NCBI RefSeq assembly: GCF_000003605.2
Contig: NW_003151257.1
Span: forward strand, 102,660-113,566
From: Saccoglossus kowalevskii
Taxonomy: Eukaryota; Hemichordata; Enteropneusta; Harrimaniidae
DNA length: 10,907 nucleotides
Direction of reading: 5' to 3'
The translations under genes were made by a program, and so were the position numbers. The notes under the pieces are model-generated. The model saw nothing but the letters and a program-made list of their open reading frames with translations. It ran no database searches and was not told the DNA's origin. Shown here in pieces: positions 8,291-10,907 of this stretch (position 1 is its first letter; every line of letters begins with the position of its first letter).

Positions 8291-9406
8291 ATAGCTGTTC
8301 TTTCTGAGCAGTATAATAGTAATGTTATTATTTGATGCGAGTATGCCCGACCACACATGTATACGTCAAACCACACACATTTTTTTGTTTGGTAATATTA
8401 TGACCATACTTTCTATCAGAAGCATATCTTCTATAGAAGTCTACATATAAATCAAAAATTACATTTACAATGTATTCTATACAGGATCAATCAAATTCAG
8501 TTTTGTGTGACACACCTCTGTCACTTGCATAAACACGTCATACTCAGAGCAAAATTGATATGTAAGAAAGACATTCCAAAACTGAGCAAATTCAACAGAT
8601 AAATAAAAACTTGCATTTTTGTTTCTTCAATTCCTATACGCATGTAGCAGTGTTCAACAAGTTTCAACAAAGAGGGCGCTATTGCACACTTTCCTTTTCT
8701 AAGCCTTGCAGGAAGCAAATCCAGGGGAAAATTGAAGTTACTTGAGTCAATAATCCATTCAATTACGGGTGAAAGACGGCATTAGGAAGTACTTTTTACC
8801 TGCAAGTCCAACAATACAAATTGCAGTGTTGTCAAAAATAGACCAGATATTGGAAAATCAATACATCTTGTAACTATGCACTATGTAAATCAACATGCCT
8901 TTTCTCATATATATTACCAGAGTTTATTGATTATGAAATACCATTCATATCTTATACTTCTTTACAAAAATAAGACAAAATATTTGGTATCAACATTAAA
9001 TTGATTATTTAATATACACAATTATTCATATAAATCAATATTTTGTTGAATATGCAAGATGGCCTTACAGTTTTAAGGATCTTTTTTTTTTTTATTCGCA
9101 ATCTATTAAAATTTTGCAGACTAATTTATGACAGCAAAATGGACAGCAATTTTTTCTCAGTCAACAATGAAACATACTGTTGCAAGTTTGTTTCCTTTTT
9201 TTTCAATCATTTCTCTTGTTACTTTATATTAATTTGTTCAGGTCATCAACCCCACTGTTCATAAAAAAGGAGTTGCATATAAAATGCACACACAATGAGG
9301 TGGGTGTGAGGGGAGTGCTGGGTTTATGTGTGTGTAATTCTCAAAAACCCACCAAATTAATAATACAGTATAACTTTATTTACTATCCTTCCTTGAACAT
9401 TAACAC

Positions 9407-9428
9407 TTTTTTTTTTGGGGGGGGGGGG
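9407..9428. repeat. T10G12 homopolymer junction
   Basis: Ten T residues (9407-9416) are followed directly by twelve G residues (9417-9428). The run is prone to slippage and to assembly error, and the G tract can form four-stranded structures only with partner tracts. Just upstream, GGTGGGT (9299-9305) and ACCCACC (9347-9353) form an inverted repeat. Confidence 0.9.
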
Positions 9429-9788
9429 TTGTAAAAGTCTACAACTTTTCTCGGTGGAGGATCGAGTGGTCAAAATTCTGAGATCCATAGCGTTCCATAC
9501 TTGCACTCAGAGGGGTATATCTAGGATAATTATCCGATAATATGCCATGTTACACTCCACTGTAATTGTAATACGACAAAAGCTATTACACATACTTGTC
9601 ATGCTGGATATAACTTATTGTGTCTCGGCAAGATGGAATCTACTTCTGAAAACGAAACATCTAATATAGAGAATTTCACGCACTAATACTGAACATGAAT
9701 GTGCAGGGTTATATGCAAGGTCCATCAATAAGAGGTGATTGTTCCACGGGACAAAAAAAAAGCAGAGACAAAGTTATATTTTATACAC

Positions 9789-9816
9789 AGACTTTGTATA
9801 GCGCTATTCAAAGTCT
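9789..9816. repeat. 28-bp near-perfect palindrome centred on ATAGCGCTAT
   Basis: AGACTTTG at 9789-9796 pairs with CAAAGTCT at 9809-9816, and the inner ATAGCGCTAT (9798-9807) is itself a perfect palindrome. Only the T at 9797 and T at 9808 fail to pair. A related AGCGCC word occurs near 4523-4529. This may be a fragment of a dispersed invertebrate repeat, but I cannot name a family. Confidence 0.85.
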
Positions 9817-10485
9817 AGGGTCTACAATGGCAAATACAACCTACAGAAAGTATACTGCATAGTTTTTCATACCACAGATACGTGTCAGTGTGCTACGACC
9901 AGTCGTGTTCAATGTCAAATTCTGAATGACTCTTTTTGTTGACCTGTGAAAGACACCTTTTTTTTATTCTTCACAATCTGTTTGTTGCATTCAGATTATT
10001 CACTGTATGGTTCCGATATTGACATAAGGGAGAAAAGTTGAAACTGTACCAAATAACTCGGGACAATAACGGTTTTCCCCGCAACAACACTGAACAAAGG
10101 TTGATAAAAAACAATAAGCCAAATGAGTGGAGTAGTATGTAATGTATACTGTATACTCCAATCACAGTTCAACATACAAGTTTTAGAGGTTATTAGGGAA
10201 GGACATAAACTAAGCACCAAGTTTTACACTATAAATAAGATTTGCATAATAATACAAAGCATGGCCAATTTGTCATTCATTCGTTTCCAAGCAACAAAGT
10301 CATGAACTCCAGTTGTGTTATTAACTCTTCTGGCGGAATTTCCACTAAGCTTTAGATAAAGTTTCGTCTGCAATAGCCCAAAAGATACACATAAATAAAC
10401 TTAAATCGTTACCATTGCCTTGCAGCGTGGCGTTTTGAAGTATTTGTTATATAAATTTGTTTGTCAGTTAAATTGAAAATTTTAA

Positions 10486-10501
10486 TTTAAAGGCCTTTAA
10501 A
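10486..10501. repeat. 16-bp perfect palindrome TTTAAAGGCCTTTAAA
   Basis: It is a fully self-complementary sequence with a GGCC centre, in AT-rich DNA about 260 bp left of the minisatellite. No function is apparent. Confidence 0.85.
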
Positions 10502-10764
10502 ATATTGGGTATTAATATTAAGTAAACAATCTGTCAAAATGCAGCTGAGTGTTTAGTCTAGGAGTGAAATCTGTATGCCACATGTAAAGAATATTCATCC
10601 ATGCTTTAGTTCTGAGTTCAGTACAATCCAGACAAATGGCTAATGAAATATCGGACACACTACCATGCTCTTTGCTTACTACATTTTAGCTAATCCAAAT
10701 ATTTATTATTTGTGTAAGCATCACCTACTGTTAATATTTGCTCAATGTAATGTAAGATGGGTAT

Positions 10765-10907
10765 TAGTAAAGGGTAAACCCTAGGACTGCAGGTGGTTTT
10801 GGTATAGGGTAAAACCCTGGGACTGCAGATGGTTTTGGTAATAGGGTGAACCCTGGGACTGCAGGTGGTTTTGGTATAGGGTAAACCTTGGGACTGCAGG
10901 TGGTTTT
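10765..10907. repeat. Minisatellite, 35-36 bp unit, four copies, continuing past the window end
   Basis: Four head-to-tail units occupy 10765-10800, 10801-10836, 10837-10872 and 10873-10907 (lengths 36, 36, 36 and 35). Each unit holds an AGGGTRAACCC-like core, GGGACTGCAG with a PstI palindrome, and GTGGTTTTGG. Copies differ by a few substitutions and single-base indels: the first reads CCTAGG, the second GATGG, the third GTGAACC and the fourth CCTTGGG. The array is cut by the window edge, so total copy number is unknown. A partial unit-like GGGTATTAG lies just left of the first copy. Confidence 0.95.

Larger units (their letters stand above)
8291..10750. other. AT-rich intergenic stretch with short palindromes, no gene seen
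   Basis: No splice-supported coding exon was found. The stretch holds CTTCTATAGAAG at 8428-8439, AGAGGGCGCTATTG near 8671 (a word often seen at invertebrate repeat ends, by general familiarity only), the T10G12 tract, the 28-bp palindrome at 9789-9816, GTATACTGTATAC near 10143-10155 and the 16-bp palindrome at 10486-10501. The two overlapping minus-strand frames near 9971-10220 are in different frames and look like chance. Confidence 0.5.

Noticed and set aside
8521-8718. 65-codon minus-strand frame with a basic N-terminus
   Set aside because: There are no splice sites, no motif and no composition shift relative to the flanks.
9455-9490. tRNA A-box-like GATCGAGTGGTC, possible tRNA pseudogene or SINE head
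   Set aside because: There is no B box (GGTTCGANTCC) at the expected distance and no cloverleaf, so it is probably chance.
1-10907. CRISPR array, bacterial operon, rRNA or phage features
   Set aside because: No spaced direct repeats, ribosome-binding sites, rRNA words or dense coding were found. The window is eukaryotic.

Overview
This is eukaryotic, almost certainly metazoan, nuclear DNA. It is AT-rich (roughly 65% by eye), has no bacterial gene layout, and carries consensus GT/AG splice sites, a foldback transposon-like element, a minisatellite, long homopolymer runs and many short palindromes. The abundance of TACATGTA and the style of the foldback element fit a marine invertebrate (mollusc, echinoderm, hemichordate or amphioxus). 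The sequence alone does not settle which, so this is an inference.

The one protein-coding gene I can support lies on the minus strand. Its first coding exon (4912-4958) begins with an ATG in good Kozak context. Its second exon (4307-4425) has a textbook polypyrimidine tract and AG before it and CAAG|gtaagt after it. Both sides of the 486-bp intron 1 are phase 2, so the exons join in frame to give a 55-residue N-terminus. This has a Ser/Thr- and Asp-rich start followed by two short amphipathic helices with leucine heptad spacing. The family is not recognised. No further exon is visible in the remaining 4.3 kb downstream (4306 to 1). Intron 2 is therefore probably at least that long, with the rest of the gene outside the window.

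Upstream of this ATG (4959-5230) is a less AT-rich stretch that should hold the promoter and 5' leader. It contains an X-box-like RFX site about 176 bp before the ATG, a perfect 8-bp GC-rich hairpin 20 nt before the ATG, and a possible overlapping upstream ORF.

The rest is non-coding as far as I can tell. Region 1-2030 is AT-rich with no gene. Region 2085-2287 has a promoter-like cluster of AGGTCA half-sites, a CCAAT box and a YY1-like ATGGCGG at a 24-codon ORF. Region 2290-4306 has no gene and a 17-bp palindrome. Region 5230-8066 has no gene. Region 8067-8290 is a foldback/MITE-like element with four related arms. Region 8291-10750 has no gene but holds a 28-bp palindrome, a T10G12 tract and a 16-bp palindrome. 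From about 10765 to the window end is a 35-36 bp minisatellite that runs off the edge.

The longer ATG- or GTG-initiated open frames (up to 108 codons) occur at about the rate expected by chance in such AT-rich DNA. They show no domain, motif or splice support and are not annotated as genes.
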